Program-made: the position numbers and the translations under genes
In this document: positions 63,907-64,000 of the stretch, one piece after another
Layout: the number at the start of each line of letters is the position of its first letter
Numbering within the stretch: position 1 is the stretch's first letter
NCBI GenBank assembly: GCA_001586195.1
Contig: CP014609.1
Span: forward strand, 1,710,001-1,774,000
DNA length: 64,000 bases
Source: Solibacillus silvestris
GTDB lineage: Bacteria; Bacillota; Bacilli; Bacillales_A; Planococcaceae
Direction: 5' to 3'
Notes under the pieces: generated by a model
Database searches by the model: none
What the model was told of the DNA's origin: nothing
Seen by the model: the letters and a program-made list of their open reading frames with translations, nothing else

Positions 63907-64000
63907 TTATTCGTTAATTACCGATAATAAATTGATTTCAAAGCCGCCGTCACAAGACGTAAAGTTATAATCTGTTAATGAACCGGTTACTTCCTCCGTT
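63907..64000 (-). CDS. C-terminal fragment of a gene entering from the right edge
   Basis: The last 30 codons of a minus-strand gene are present, ending SCDGGFEINLLSVINE then TAA. The composition is protein-like and the terminator beside it fits. Too little is present to name a family. Confidence 0.55.
   Translation of the reverse strand, partial: TEEVTGSLTDYNFTSCDGGFEINLLSVINE

Overview
The window reads as chromosomal DNA of a low-GC, spore-forming Gram-positive bacterium of the Bacillales. The best guess is a Planococcaceae member close to Solibacillus or Lysinibacillus. Support: strong AGGAGG-type ribosome binding sites, frequent TTG/GTG starts, Rho-independent terminators after most genes, a T-box leader, a GerA/GerB/GerC-type spore germination operon with a sigma-G-like promoter, SLH surface proteins, and Bacillus-like neighbourhoods (ypmR-ypmS-msrA-msrB-degV, thyA-dfrA-ypjP, paiA-paiB, feuABC-type iron uptake, ilv-leu, metI-metC). 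The genus is inference from gene content only. No rRNA, tRNA, CRISPR array, prophage or complete insertion sequence was seen.

Layout. 1-9 kb: housekeeping and stress genes, mostly on the minus strand: a truncated lipoprotein gene, a HEPN-like protein, a Pmp3 peptide, deoD, yozE, a chemotaxis receptor, methionine sulfoxide reductases, ypmS/ypmR, degV and a hemolysin III homologue. 9-16 kb: dfrA-thyA and ypjP, with at least four very small membrane-peptide genes and a decayed copy of the ypjP 3' end between or beside them. 15-25 kb: pepF, cls, rsgA (with a short peptide gene and a terminator ahead of it), paiAB, yceI and small membrane-protein genes. 24.9-25.5 kb: a gene for a hydrophilic protein made of five repeats of 37-41 residues.

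25.7-31.5 kb: an iron-siderophore locus on the minus strand: AraC-type regulator, substrate-binding lipoprotein, two permeases, ATPase and trilactone-esterase-like hydrolase, with Fur-box-like sequences ahead of the first two. 32-37 kb: surface and secreted proteins (TraB/GumN, a YusW-like lipoprotein, an SLH protein) and a broken EAL-domain gene.

36.9-43.6 kb holds the most unusual locus: a peptide/nickel-class ABC transporter. Its binding lipoprotein appears circularly permuted (C-terminal lobe first), both permeases carry long N-terminal membrane extensions, and its two ATPases are fused in one divergently transcribed gene. 43.6-47.3 kb: the ger operon.

48-58.5 kb: the complete branched-chain amino acid pathway in the order ilvD, T-box, ilvB, ilvH, ilvC, leuA, leuB, leuC, leuD. 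A palindromic repeat, also present at 9.3 kb, sits between ilvH and ilvC. 59-64 kb: nicotinamidase-like hydrolase, GlsB-type stress protein, lytic transglycosylase, mscL, metI-metC, and the 3' end of a further gene.

Start codons were moved from the longest possible reading frame to the codon served by a visible ribosome binding site wherever the two differed. Family names rest on recognised motifs and remembered homologues; no database search was run.
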